Source: Anthonomus grandis grandis
Taxonomy: Eukaryota > Arthropoda > Insecta > Coleoptera > Curculionidae
Length of the DNA stretch: 64,000 bases
NCBI RefSeq assembly: GCF_022605725.1
Contig: NC_065549.1
Span: 40,005,690-40,069,689, forward strand
Reading direction: 5' to 3'
Both the position numbers and the translations under genes were made by a program. Each line of letters opens with the position of its first letter. Within the stretch, counting starts at the first letter, position 1. Under the pieces are notes generated by a model that saw only the letters and a program-made list of their open reading frames with translations, was not told the origin of the DNA and made no database searches. This document shows positions 1 through 10,592 of this stretch, in pieces.

Positions 1-531
1 AATATGTGTGATTATAAGTCTTTTTCCTTTTCCCGAAGGTACTTTAATACCCGTAGACAGGCCTTCTATGAAAGCTTGGCGAGCACTGGTTATATTTTTG
101 TCTTGCCACATTTTTTGGACTATATAACCTTCGTTAATCCACGTCTCATCAAGATAAAAAACTTTCTTTTGCTCCCTGCGGTACTGCTTGATACTTCTCA
201 AGTATTGTCGTCTCCAACAAACAATTTCGTCGCTCTCCAGTAAAAGTGCTTTGCGGTTATGCTTTTCCCAGGCAAAATCCATATTTTTTAAAGTTTTCCA
301 TAAAAGTTTTCTACTTATCAACGGAATACTGTCATCTCGGCCAAGCTCCATTAAAATTTTGTCTAGGGTGGGTATTTCCTTTTTAAAATAAAAAGAGTGA
401 ACTTTTCTTCGAATTATACATTTAGCATTTTCATCAAGGACTTTTGTAGGTCGTCCTGGCTTTTGCTTGGGAGATTCCACTTGACCTGCTACTTTTCTTT
501 CCCGCAACAATTTGAAAATGGTGGACTCCAA
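1..531 (-). pseudogene. Tc1/mariner-superfamily transposase, N-terminal part, cut by window edge
   Basis: The minus strand reads as one open frame from about 531 to the window edge. Seen: a helix-turn-helix-like N-terminal region with KPGRPTKVLDE, a linker, then FYLDETWINEGY, which fits the first catalytic Asp block of DDE endonucleases, and further on GKGKRLIITHI. Known: this order (HTH, then YxDETW, then GKGKRLIIxH) is typical of a large insect IS630/Tc1/mariner-type family. The second and third acidic residues lie outside the window, so activity cannot be judged. The upstream end runs directly into a LINE fragment near 532, so the natural start codon is missing or was replaced by that junction. 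The plus-strand frames here are antisense shadows. Confidence 0.7.
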
Positions 532-532
532 T

Positions 533-815
533 TCCACTCATTCGAGAACATTTTTTCCATCATTCCAGGAAAGTTTCTGATCAATTAACACTCCCAGAAA
601 CTTACTCTCTAGAACCTAAGGGATACTCTTACCCTCTAAGCGATCAACCATGATGTCTGATGAGTCTATGAGACAATATTTGTTTTCGAGATATTAAGCT
701 TCAGCCTATTCTGGCGACACCATCTTGACATTTTGGCTATGGCAATGCTTGTTTTTTTTGACAGTATAAATAAATTTTCGGCAATAAGAATACAATACGT
801 ATCATCAGCAAACTA
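533..815 (-). pseudogene. Non-LTR retrotransposon (LINE) reverse transcriptase scrap
   Basis: Minus-strand translation gives FADDTYCILIAENL, the catalytic palm motif of reverse transcriptase (usual form YADD or FADD). It continues through SRWCRQNRLKLNISKTN to a stop, then after a frame change FLGVLIDQKLSWN, the block that follows the palm in Jockey/CR1-like LINEs. The piece is 5' and 3' truncated with at least one stop and one frameshift, and abuts the transposase fragment at about 532. A dead LINE insertion remnant. Confidence 0.7.
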
Positions 816-880
816 AAAAACTAAATTGGAAGTTATTACTTTACTTAACTCATTTACATCTGCGTTTAAAATAAAGTACA

Positions 881-885
881 TTATT

Positions 886-916
<31 letters not shown>

Positions 917-933
917 TTATTATTATTATTATT
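881..933. repeat. (ATT)n microsatellite, left flank of Dong/R4-like LINE
   Basis: About 53 bp of ATT repeats with one interruption near 905. On the minus strand this is (TAA)n and lies just beyond the 3' end of the Dong/R4-like LINE that ends near 935. A second (TAA)n tract lies at that element's other end (9030-9060). Confidence 0.95.
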
Positions 934-2770
934 CTGTTTTAGCTCGCTGATAGCGGTGTTGTCAATTTCATCGGCCTGAAGGCAAAATGAATTTTGCTAT
1001 GGTAGATTTAGGAACTTTCGAACAATGTTGCATGTATTCAGTATAATAGATTTCTGTATTAGTGATAATTGTCCAGGAGGAAAGACCCAATGCGTTAAGG
1101 TTTTTGGACAGTGTTAAAGGGACAATTCCAGTGGATGAAATAACTAGAGGGATTATACATATAGATTATCTTGCCTTCATTGTTGTTTTATCTCGTGACC
1201 TAGATTAGTGTCGATGAGCAAGTTTAGTGTGTGTCGTTTCTAGGACACTATTGGTATTTGGCACTGCTATGTCAATTAGAAAGATTTTCTTTTGGGCTTT
1301 GTTTATTAAGATTAAATCTGGTCTATTTGAAGTCGGTGCCCTCAAAACAGTTCTTTCCCAATAGAGGCAAAAGTCATCATTTTCAAGTACAGTTTCTGGT
1401 TTGTACTGGTAATCGTGGCAAGTTTCGCCAATTAGATGATAAAGTTTTGCCAGTTTTTGATGAATAATTTTTGCCACACAGCTATCTCGGTGCAGATATT
1501 CGGCAGCTGATAGAGATGTGCATTCTGATGTTATATGTTGAATTGTCTCCGGTACGCGCAGGCATTTTCTACATCGATCGTCGATTACTTTCTCAACTTT
1601 AGTAATGTACTTAAGGTAATTTCTTGTAGCAATCACTTGGTCTTGTATAGCCATCATAAAGCCTTCAGTTTCAGGAAATAGATCTCCACGAGTCAACCAG
1701 TAGTTCGACGTTTCATAATCGACATGCTCGGCATTAAGTTCGTGAGGATGCTTCCCGTGTGTTGCCTTTTGCTTCCATGTGTTAACTTTAATGGCTGTGT
1801 ACTCTGATCTTGTTACAGTTATGGGTTCTGCTATACCTGCACGGAGATTCAAGGGTGTGTATCCGTTATCCGCTAGCACTACTACTCTATGAAGAGAAGA
1901 AGTTTCCGTCATAGTGAGGAAGTATTTTTGAAGATCTGCTACTTGTTTTTTGAAGAGAAAAGAAATATCAGTTAGTCCTCTGCCAGCCTTGGATCTGGGA
2001 AGAGTAAGTCTTTCGATGGCTGACTGAGTTATTCTGGTCTTCCTTTCAATCTCCTCTATATCAGTCTTTGTCCACCTAATGACTCCAAAAGAATACGTTA
2101 AGACAGGGATAGCGTATTATATATAGCGTTTCATTTTCTTGTGCTCTGTATGGGCTGACTGATGTACGTCCAAGTACTTATAGGTTTCCCCTTCTTCCAT
2201 AGCCCGAATGGGACTACCATCTTATAATTCAAAGTTGTTGGTGTTGTGTTTACCTTTGATAACTGTTTGAGTTTTGCATTTATCGGTACCAAAGCTCATT
2301 TTAATGTCGTGGGAAAATATTTCAATTGTTCGCAGCAATGAGTTGACATGCGTTGATGTCCCAGCATAGACTTTGATATCATCCATGTACCTTAGATGTG
2401 TAATATTATATAGGTTTTCCCTGGTATCTTTAACGGTAAATCCATGTTGATTTTGATTAAGCATATGTGTGGTCCAGAAACCCATCATATGTTTTAATAA
2501 ATTGATAAGTGGTGGAGCGGTATCGAATACCCTAAAGGCGGTGTATAAGTTTCTCTGCTTCTGTATTGCTTGTTCCATAATTATAGTGTCTATAAGTAAC
2601 TGTTCTTTACATCCTTGAGAACTTTTAATGCAGCCCTTTTGTTCTAGAGCGATAATTCCGTGGTCTTTGCAGTGCTTATAAATTATTTTTGCAATGCATG
2701 CTGTAAGCAGTTTATATTTTTTATATAGATTGTAGGTAGGCAGGTGATAGGCCTATATTTTGCAGGATGT
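934..2770 (-). pseudogene. Dong/R4-like LINE, 3' half: reverse transcriptase, zinc knuckle, restriction-like endonuclease
   Basis: Minus-strand order: PAKYRPITCLPTIYKKY (2770-2710); GCKEQLLIDTIIMEQA; HLRYMDDIKVYAGT with the YMDD catalytic pair (inside 2222-2578); KYLDVHQSAHTEHKKMK; TRITQSAIERLTLPRSKAGR; a CCHC knuckle CRKCLRVPETIQHITSEC; then RPDLILINKAQKKIFLIDIA, which fits the PD-(D/E)xK restriction-like endonuclease. A tail containing IPLVISSTGIVPLTLSKN runs to about 1000. Known: reverse transcriptase plus CCHC plus restriction-like endonuclease in one ORF is the R2/R4/Dong plan. There is an in-frame stop near 2210 and several frameshifts, so it is dead. The 5' half continues at 8459-9028; the gap is a later LINE insertion. 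Confidence 0.8.
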
Positions 2771-3275
2771 CTCAAATGATGAACTCAAATTCAAAAGACT
2801 TTTATTACCACTTAAACATTGTACATAGAAAATTAAATTTTTTTTATTACAAGAATTTACACAATGCTAAGAGTAATGCGGACTGAACTGCGATTATAAA
2901 AACAACTGATACATACACGAGCTAGCGCGCATGTGCTGCTCAGACCGTTAAAAATACTAACCTAATTACAACTAAAAGAAGAATAAAGAGTTTCCCAATT
3001 ATAATTATTTAGAAAATAAGTGATTAAACCCTAAAAACATATAAAAGCTAAAAATAATAAAAAAAATAATGTAATAATTTACTATATCAATTACATTAAT
3101 ACAGGTACCACTTGTGCAATAGACAGAGAGGAGGAAGGGCGGTAAAAAACACGAGCCGAGGCTGGAAAACCAGGGCAACACGACGCAAAAATGAATAGAT
3201 ATTCCAAAATTTTTAATTTTGGTGGTGTGAATTTATTAAAATGCCTTTTTTAGTTGAGAATTAAGAAGAATGTCT

Positions 3276-3478
3276 TTAACATAATGCAATAAATTTCTTT
3301 GGTGAACTATTTTTAATGTAATCCGGTAACTTGTTCCACATATGAATACCTACATATTGGAATGATTTTTTAAAACCTAATGTTCGATGAAATGGAATTC
3401 TAATCAAGTTTGGATTTCTTACATTGTGTATATAATCATGGTGAAAAAATAAGTCTCTTAAATATGGCGGCTGATCTG
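3276..3478 (-). pseudogene. LINE C-terminal coding end
   Basis: A clean minus-strand frame contains QPPYLRDLFFHHDYIHN, RIPFHRTLGFKKSF and VGIHMWNKLPDYIKN, ending in TAA at 3278-3276. Known: this pattern (…RxxxL…IPxHRT…KSFxYxGIxxWNxLP) is the conserved tail of CR1/L2/Jockey-type pol proteins. It is the continuation of the reading frame that stops at 6129, separated by the 2.65-kb TIR element. Confidence 0.75.
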
Positions 3479-3959
3479 CACTGATAAAAATTAGGGTAAT
3501 TTTACATTTTTTTTACACGTATTTTAAAGTGTTTTTACATAAAAATAATTAGAACTGTATATAAGCACATAAGTGAGTGCATATTTCCATAGCTTATGGC
3601 AAAAATACATTTTGAGTATATTTTTACAATAACCTATGTAATAACTCTCAAAATTCCTGTGAATTTCCATTTAGAACTAAATGCTACTGTGTAAAAGTAC
3701 GCATTACCATTTAAAAATACACATTACAATTTGAAAATACATAAAAAATGTAAATTTACATTGTACTTTGTGAACTTAACCAATACGATTAACGGATGAG
3801 GGCCATGTGACTACGAGACCGATGCCGACCACGCTGCAGCCGACTAGCCGACCAACATAGGTCCAAACACGGTCATAAATGTTTGTTTGGATTTGCAAGT
3901 GCATGCGTTTCCGGGGTGTGGTTTAAAAAAAAGTGTTTAATATTGTTTAGAAAAAGAAA

Positions 3960-4625
3960 AAGAAACAGGTAAGTAATGTTTAAGTGCCATATATGTGTGT
4001 ACTTATGTTAACATTTAGCTTTATTTCTAAACATGAAAAACATCTTTATTTTCACCGGCACGAAAAAAGAAAACGGTTTCCTTTTTTTCGTAAATCGAAA
4101 GTCATTATAAACCTGTCGTGTCGGGAAGCAAACTTAATAAAATTATTTACAAGTGTTCTTTAGAAAATTGTCAGTTTGTACAAACTAACAAAAGTCAATT
4201 TTTAATTTTTAACAGTCGCATATTTATAATCACATTAAAAAAGGAAATGCCTGAAAATATATGCCTTAAATAATAATTAAATATAGTGTCGAAAAAAAAT
4301 TATGCAATCCTGACTATGACAAAATTAACCAAATAGAAGAATGTGTAAAATTTTATGGAAAATATTTTAAAGAAGACTTGTCAAAATCAATTTTAGTTTA
4401 TCATGTAAGAATAATCAAATTATTATAAATTAAATTCTTATAATTTTTTTTAGGATCAGCCGGAAAATCCTGAACAATTGTCTCAATATATTTTAATTTT
4501 GGCGACTTGTAAGTAATTAAAAGCAATTTTTTGATCTTATATGTTTTAGCTAAGGCGAAACTAAATATTACAAAGTCTTTATGGAAAAGCAAGAGATCTA
4601 TGAGGACACATCATTTATTGAAAGC
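3960..4625 (+). CDS. Possible multi-exon small gene inside the 2.65-kb TIR element (unrecognised)
   Basis: I do not recognise this gene. Seen: a strong donor-like site at 3968/3969 (CAG|GTAAGTAAT); a short frame MFKCHICVYLC from 3977 with a C-x2-C pair; an open stretch with IYKCSLENCQFVQTNKSQF near 4140-4200; then a frame with CNPDYDKINQIEECVKFY (about 4300-4360) running to TTTATCAT|GTAAGA near 4405. An acceptor TTTTTTTAG at about 4453 leads to DQPENPEQLSQYILILA, a second donor ACTT|GTAAGT near 4508, and a pyrimidine-rich acceptor near 4550 opens SKAKLNITKSLWKSK, ending in TAG near 4629. The C-x2-C and C-x4-C pairs suggest zinc-binding N-terminal modules such as those placed before insect transposases. 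Exon joins are inference; splicing would need RNA support. No catalytic domain is visible. Confidence 0.35.
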
Positions 4626-5651
4626 CTATTAGTGTGTTTTGGACTTTATTTTGTAATGAATCTGATTTTTCCGAAAACAGCAGCTATAACTCTGGAGATG
4701 TTACCGAGGTTTCATTTATTCACATTCATTTTTCATATTTCAAATTCATTCTGATTCGGGCACAAAAGCTAAATCAACTTCAAAAGGGAAAGTTCTTACT
4801 TTGATGAAAAATCTTACCAAAGCATTTTCATAAATTTGTTTAAATTAATTTATTTACTGTTTTTTTTGTTCTGGGTTAGTGTATAGAATGACTGTATTTT
4901 TGTTGTTTATCTTATTTTTACTTTATGACTGTTAAATAATAAGCAGATGAAACTGGTTTTAGTTTGACCATTTTTGATACCATACCTACTATGAAAACAT
5001 AATACCTAAATTTATCTACCATGTTCCTAATTTAATATACGTATTATTTTAGGTATCTATTTTCGAATACAAATTTGTATTTAATGTTTATTTTGTTGTT
5101 ACGTCTAGAATGACTTTTTTTTGTTGTTTTTTCTACATATATTTATGACTGCTAAATAAGCAGGTGAAACTGGTTATACATAATTTTTATTTGACAATTT
5201 TTAATAACATCATACTATGATAACCTAATATATTACTATGTTCCTAATTTAATATAGATACTTATTATTTAAGGTAGATATTTTGTATTATAATACTATG
5301 TGTTTTGCTTTTCTGATAATTCTCATAACAAATTCATATTTTAGATACAGTTCTCGAGAGTATTTAAAATATGAACATGTAATTAAATTAATTGATATGG
5401 CAATTCAGAGTTTATTTAGTATGCTTTTATCTTAAATTTTAGTACATATTACATAAAAAATATAAATTTGTATGAAAATTATTTTCTTTTAACTAGGTAC
5501 AGATTTTGTTTAATTAAACCTGGTGAAATAAAACTGATTTTTTTTTTTAATTTTTTAATAATATAAAAATTAATCATAATAATATGTATAACAGCTAAAT
5601 AAATGTACTATAAATAAAAATCAGTATTTTCATATCCGAAATTTGATATGA

Positions 5652-5751
5652 CTTGAATTGACTTTATTCGTCAAACAATTTCCATAGAAGAAGCTCACGA
5701 TTCAATTGGTGGTGCCTGTGGAAATTATTTGGCAAATAAAGTTAATTGAAG
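5652..5751. repeat. 100-bp hairpin (imperfect inverted repeat)
   Basis: Arms 5652-5690 and 5713-5751 are about 39 bp each and complementary apart from scattered mismatches; both contain ACTTTATT and AATTTCCA blocks in opposite orientation. The loop is about 22 bp. It could be a very small MITE or an internal hairpin of the surrounding TIR element. Confidence 0.7.
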
Positions 5752-6128
5752 ATAAAAATACTAGCATTTTCTTTATAATACAATTATTTAAGTAAAAAAA
5801 ACTCGGGGTAATAATTCATAGATTACGTAGGAAATATCATGTGTAATTTTACAAATGTTTATGTAAGATTACACACTAAATCTACGTAAGTTTGGTTACA
5901 TTAATTGGTGTAATTATACATTTGCTATAATTCTACTTTTACATTAAATAATTACATTTTTAATGTGATAATCAATAGTAAGTTGTAAATATACATTTAA
6001 ACTTTTCACATACATGTAGTAAAACTAAAATGTAAAATTCAGATGAAATGTAATTATACGCTTATGTGATATGGCATCAAAGTGGCCAATGATCTGGTGT
6101 GTAAATTTACATATATTTTTTATCAGTG

Positions 6129-7424
6129 TGATTTAATTATTTTGTAAATTAAATTATACATATGACACTTCCTTCTATTTCTCATATTTAATGTAAAATG
6201 TGAATTTAGATAAGGAGTAATGTGGTCTCTATACGATATATTAAAGGAAAAACACATACAACTATGTTGCAGTTTTTGCACCGCCCTTGACAGAGATACG
6301 GTTAGTGAGTCGCCATACACAATGTCTGCATAATCCACCAAAGATAGTACAAGCGAATTACAAAGCAAATATTTGGTGTTTGATGGTAACTGATTTTTGT
6401 ATAGATATAAGTTTTTTATACGACCGTAAGCAATTTTAATTTTGTTCTTAATATGGGAGGCAAAGCTGAGATTTGAATCGAATATAACCCCTAGATTACG
6501 TTTTTCCGCAACGGTTGGTATAACCGTTCTATTAATATTAATTTTAAAATTTTCCATGCAATCTAGAAGATAACTTTTATTTTGTGAAAAAAACATTGCA
6601 CATGACTTTGAAGCATTTAATTTGAGGTTATGGTTTTCAGCAAACAAAGCAATCTGATTTAAGTCGGGGGTAATTTTATTCTGTGCCACCTCACGTCTGA
6701 TATTTTAAAAGAATTATAAATTTGGGAGTCGTCAGCAAATTGGTGCAGCTTAGAATTTTCGATACACTGATTCATATCAGCAACATATAAAGAGAAAAGT
6801 AAGGGGCCTAATATGGAACCCTGAGGCACCCCTTTTTAAAATGACAAAAACCTTGAAAATGTAAATTCACCATCATTCACCGTTCGGACAATAAATTCTT
6901 TACTTAGATCTAAAAGAGTTAGGCAAGTATTTCCTTTGAATCCTCTTTAAGAATACTGATAAGACTTGTTATAGTACTAAAAGATTTGCGAAATCCTGAC
7001 TGGCAATCAGGAATAATTTTTAAATTATAAACATAGTCAGCTATTTCAATATATACGTGACGTTCTAAGCTTTTGAAATGACAGGGAGAATACTTATTGG
7101 TCTAATGTCTTTATAATCTGTTGGACAAGGTATTTTTGGTAAGGAAATGAGTATCGCTTTTTTCCAATCATCGGGGAATTGGTTTTCTAAGATGCAGGAA
7201 TTAAAAATATTAACTAATGGCTTAAGACAAAAAGGAAGACATAGTTTACGATCTCCAATGGAAATTCCATCACCATCTATTGCATTTGACCCTATTTTAT
7301 TTATAATATCGACAGTTTTATTTTCAGTTATAAGACTTATATTAAATTCCGTCTCAAAGTGACTAAATGTATTTGAATTATAAAAGTTAAGTTTTTCTAA
7401 TGATGTTGAATTAGTAGGGCCCAC
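6129..7424 (-). pseudogene. LINE reverse transcriptase (broken)
   Basis: Minus-strand frames in order: FPDDWKKAILISLPKIPCP with TDYKDIRPISILPVISKA (7065-7424); GVPQGSILGPLLFSLYVADM then LHQFADDSQIYNS (about 6690-6840) with the FADD catalytic motif; then KSCAMFFSQNK, KRNLGVIFDSNLSFASHIKN, LVLSLVDYADIVYGD and VQKLQHSCMCFSF (6123-6689). This is the standard order of fingers, palm, thumb and connection in CR1/Jockey-like LINEs. At least two frameshifts and a deletion between 6840 and 7065 break it. The final codons at 6129-6140 abut the TIR element. Confidence 0.85.
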
Positions 7425-7515
7425 GGTGTTCGAAAAAAAAAATTAAGTCCTAGGGTAAATTGAGATTTTTAGGAATAGGGTCAATCCTTTTTTTAGTAAA
7501 ATTAGGTTTTTTTGC

Positions 7516-8451
7516 TTAGTTCCAAAATTTTTTACCCTTTTCTATAGACATTTGCTTAAAAAAAGTAATTTTTTCGCGATTAATTGCGTGTTTAGTATAA
7601 TTCTTTAATTGCCTGTAATATGTCAAATTTACGAGAGTTTTTTGTCGAGTATATTTTTTGCGAGCTTTGTCTCTTAATTTAATTAGATATTTAATATTAC
7701 TCGTTATCCACGGCGTAAATGGTCCATACTTATATAGTCTTATTTTAAATGGAGCGTATTTATTTATTAAATAGGGAATATTATTGGTAAGTAATGACAC
7801 TTTTTGATTAATGTCAGAAATATAATAAATATTATGCCACTGTAGCTGCTGGGCCTTCCCAAATGAAGTCATGTTAATACTATTGTAGTCCCTGGACCTA
7901 ACAACTTTTTTACATAATTTAGATTTTGGTAAGTTTAAAATCGCTTGAACTAGATTATGATCAGTTATGGACTCCGATATACAGGTAGATTTAGAGCTAA
8001 TACACTCGATGTTACTGCTAGCTACAATGACGTTAATAGGGGTATTAGACCGATTGTTGATTCTAGTAGGGTTGTTAATCAGTTGTCGAAGATCGAATAC
8101 TTCCAAAAGATACTTAAAGTTTTGAGTTGCTGCAGTTGGTCTCAGTAAATCTATATTTAAGTCCCCCATAAAAATTATACTATCATAGCATGGAACAGAT
8201 ATAGTAAAAATTTCTTCAACAAGTTCAAGAAATGTAGGCATGCTAGAAGAGGGTGGCCTATACATATTTACTAATAAAATATTTCTTTTATTTGCAATAA
8301 ACCTTATACTTAAATACTCAAACTCATCGGTTATATGGGGAAATGTTACTAAAGAGAACATAATAACTTTCTTTGCGTAAATACCAACCCCGCCACCCCG
8401 CCCAGTCCGATCTTTCCTTAAAAAATTATAATTAGGTATGTTAAAAATCAA
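7516..8451 (-). pseudogene. LINE AP endonuclease domain, N-terminally truncated
   Basis: A 311-codon minus-strand frame. Seen: RTGRGGGVGIYAKK, LLVNMYRPPSSSMP, IIFMGDLNIDLLR (the GDxN active-site block), NNPTRI, and SITDHNLV (the SDH block of APE-type endonucleases, here TDH). The following linker ends with KGKKFWN. Known: this is the apurinic-endonuclease fold that nicks target DNA for reverse transcription. The first part, including the catalytic Glu block (usually ETWL), is absent because the element is 5' truncated at 8458. The apparent Met at the start is internal. Confidence 0.85.
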
Positions 8452-8458
8452 GCTATCA

Positions 8459-9028
8459 TCATCTGGTGTAAGCTAAATATGTTAGTCCTTGCGCAATGTA
8501 AGTTGGTATTGTGGTTGGTTCCTGCAAAAATTTGTTGAAATGACGAGCTAAATGTGTATGAGTGCATTTAAACCGTTTGTACCAAAAGTTATAAATTCGG
8601 TCGTTACCAGTTGCTTTCCAGTTGAAGGAATTTTCCACTATCCGCCTCAACAGCTTAGGAGATATAATCGGCTCGTCCATTGGTCTTAGTTCTTCCATTC
8701 TATCAATCTCTTTTTGTATCCAGGGTGCTTCGACATTATGAGTTGTATAGGTACGGACCAGATTGACTCCCAAAACTCCCTGACTTGTCGTTTAGATGGT
8801 GGTTTTCCGCTGTCGTTATTGGTGACATTTCTAAGCCTCCGATAAAACTGTTTCTCGTTGTTCTGAAACAGCCTATTGGATGTTTTCCTAAGGTTAGATT
8901 CTTTATATCTTCGAAGTCGTTGTGCAGCAACACTTAGTTTTTGTTTGAGAGTGTCTTAAACTTCTGCTATATTATGATTGGGAGGGTTATATGTGGCATG
9001 GGTTTTGTTTTTTTTTTGTTACTCATAC
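8459..9028 (-). pseudogene. Dong/R4-like LINE, 5' part of the reverse transcriptase
   Basis: The minus strand gives LKQKLSVAAQRLRRYKES, LFQNNEKQFYRRLRN, KPPSKRQVREFWESIW, APWIQKEIDRMEELRPMDEP, NWKATGNDRIYNFWYKRFK and AQGLTYLAYTR in successive, partly shifted frames. Known: these are the blocks that precede PAKYRPITCLP in R2/R4/Dong-type proteins, and exactly that motif occurs at 2770, beyond the inserted LINE. A frameshift lies near 8740-8770. The 5' end is truncated near 9028, immediately before a (TAA)n tract. Confidence 0.8.
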
Positions 9029-9029
9029 T

Positions 9030-9060
9030 ATTATTATTAATATTATTATTATTATTATTT
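9030..9060. repeat. (ATT)n microsatellite, right flank of Dong/R4-like LINE
   Basis: About 31 bp of ATT with one interruption (TTAATA near 9039). It matches the (ATT)n at the opposite end of the same LINE (881-933). Confidence 0.9.
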
Positions 9061-10592
9061 TACTAGTTTTATCTAAGAAAAATCTAGAAAGTTTTTTCAC
9101 ATTAAAGCAAATGATTTATTTACTTATTTCGTTACAAGTCTTGCTATTAATGTTGATGAGATTTTATTGAAAATTTCGAATCTGAAATTATTAATCCGTT
9201 GGATATAAAACAGAAATAGACTGCCAAGAAAACCCTATTATAAACCTTATTTAATCGGTATTTTCCCAAAAAAAATAGGTTTACTTTTATACCACCAATC
9301 TATTACACAATAATAAATAAATAAAATTATAAAATCTTTATAAAATATGTAAAATACAATCTTTTAATTAAATTAAAAAAAAACCAATAATTATACCCTT
9401 TTTTCTATATGACGATAAAATAAGATGAATAAAATTTCTTCATCCCTATTTTACATCCCCATGCGCACTACTTCTCAGAACTTCCGCTTGTATTTCGAAG
9501 CGCCCTTTGACGCTCATTCGTTGGCGTGCCGACGGACGCCGCACTTCGACGCAGGGCGTCTGTTCCGTTCGTTTTCGAAAATCCGCACAATTACGACACG
9601 ACGCGCAAAACTTTATTTTCATTATATTCGTAAAACTTTCGCAAAAGTAATTTATAATATTTATTTTAAATATAATCCCATAATAATCAAACAATATTTA
9701 ACAACATATCGGAGTAACATATGTAATCGAACTTATAGTGTTATAGTACGTTAGTTTTTTAGAACTTAGGTACCTATATATAATAATATAGACTTTTTAC
9801 ACCATTTTTATAATAACTTTATCATATAATAAAAAACATTAATACGTAGTGATTGTGAAATTGTTGTGTGAAAAATTGTAATAAGTGAAGTATTGTTATA
9901 GTGTATATCCTTTAATATATTAGTGTTCAGCTTATTCAATTTGAACGTTTCCACTTTTCTACAGCTCTGTTTGATATAGCAGTTTTTTAATCAAAGTAAG
10001 TACCTATGTATATGCTTTGAATGGAAAGAGTGATTTATAGCGCATGTGTAATATTTATTGTAAACGTTTACTTTGATTTAGATAATTGAAATTAAGACAC
10101 AATAAAATAAATATAAACATTTTTCTCCAGTTACATAAACAGTTTTTTTCTATAAATAAAAAAAATTTAAACGTTTCTTTTTAATTGGTTTTAAAGTTTA
10201 ATTGGATAAAAACGATTTATTTTTAAATAAAATATTAAATTGATTTGTGTTTGGAGACAACGAAATTGTTATTTAGTTTGTTTTAAATTGCGAAAAAATA
10301 TAAATAAATAAATTTTTTTTACTTTTTTTCATGCAAATAGAGCTAAAGATATGTAAAATTAATAGTTTAATTAATTATAATATCGACAAATGGTATTATC
10401 TCTTCAATTAGACATAGGGACAAACTTAAAAAAAAAACTGATAAGTAACTACAATATAGAACTTGAAAATGAGTTTAAAAGATACAGAAGCCAATCAACT
10501 AAAATAATAGAAAAACAATAAAGAAATTTTTATAAAACCGAAATTAACAAAGAAAAAAAAATAGTGAAGAAATAGTCCATACTTGCAGTGGA
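9061..10592. other. AT-rich gene-free stretch with a GC-rich patch at about 9465-9605
   Basis: No gene recognised. The patch around 9465-9605 is distinctly richer in G+C and CpG than its surroundings and gives open frames on both strands (9425-9754 plus, 9446-9694 minus) that match nothing I know. A donor-like CAAAG|TAAGTA lies near 9994. This could be a decayed promoter or 5' exon, or an edge of another mobile element. The rest is A/T-rich without motifs. Confidence 0.35.

Larger units (their letters stand above)
3479..6128. mobile_element. 2.65-kb DNA transposon-like element with CACTGATAAAAA terminal inverted repeats
   Basis: The left end reads CACTGATAAAAATTAGG and the reverse complement of the right end CACTGATAAAAAATATATG, so short inverted termini are present. 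Both subterminal regions are rich in TTTACAT/ATGTAAA motifs in both orientations, as in many transposase-binding arrays. The element splits a LINE frame cleanly: KIIKS ends at 6129 and QPPYLRDL resumes at 3470. Flanking heptamers tgatctg and tgattta match at 5 of 7, so a 7-bp target duplication is possible but not proven. No complete transposase was found; a small intron-containing gene-like stretch lies at about 3960-4625. Superfamily unassigned; the 5'-CA end and 7-8 bp duplication would allow hAT or P-like. Confidence 0.7.
2771..8458 (-). mobile_element. APE-type LINE (CR1/Jockey-like), 5'-truncated, inserted into the Dong/R4-like LINE
   Basis: This minus-strand element separates two halves of one Dong/R4-like reading frame (…GLTYL at 8459 and PAKYRP at 2770). 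Its 3' end near 2785 carries AATAAA. It encodes the C-terminal two thirds of an AP endonuclease, a reverse transcriptase and a CR1/L2-like C-terminal tail, and is itself interrupted at 3479-6128. Its 5' end lies inside the endonuclease, the usual outcome of incomplete target-primed reverse transcription. A clear target-site duplication was not resolved; the junctions read atcatcatct at 8458-8463 and gatgtctcaaatgatg near 2767. Confidence 0.75.

Noticed and set aside
4..588. Three plus-strand open frames at the window start
   Set aside because: They are antisense to a good minus-strand transposase translation with HTH and YLDETW motifs.
1231..1467. Plus-strand 78-codon frame
   Set aside because: Antisense to the Dong/R4-like LINE C-terminal region.
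4401..4592. Minus-strand 63-codon frame
   Set aside because: Low-complexity and antisense to the better supported plus-strand exon-like stretches.
9425..9754. Plus-strand 109-codon frame over a GC-rich patch
   Set aside because: No family motif, an overlapping frame is open on the other strand, and composition alone can explain it.
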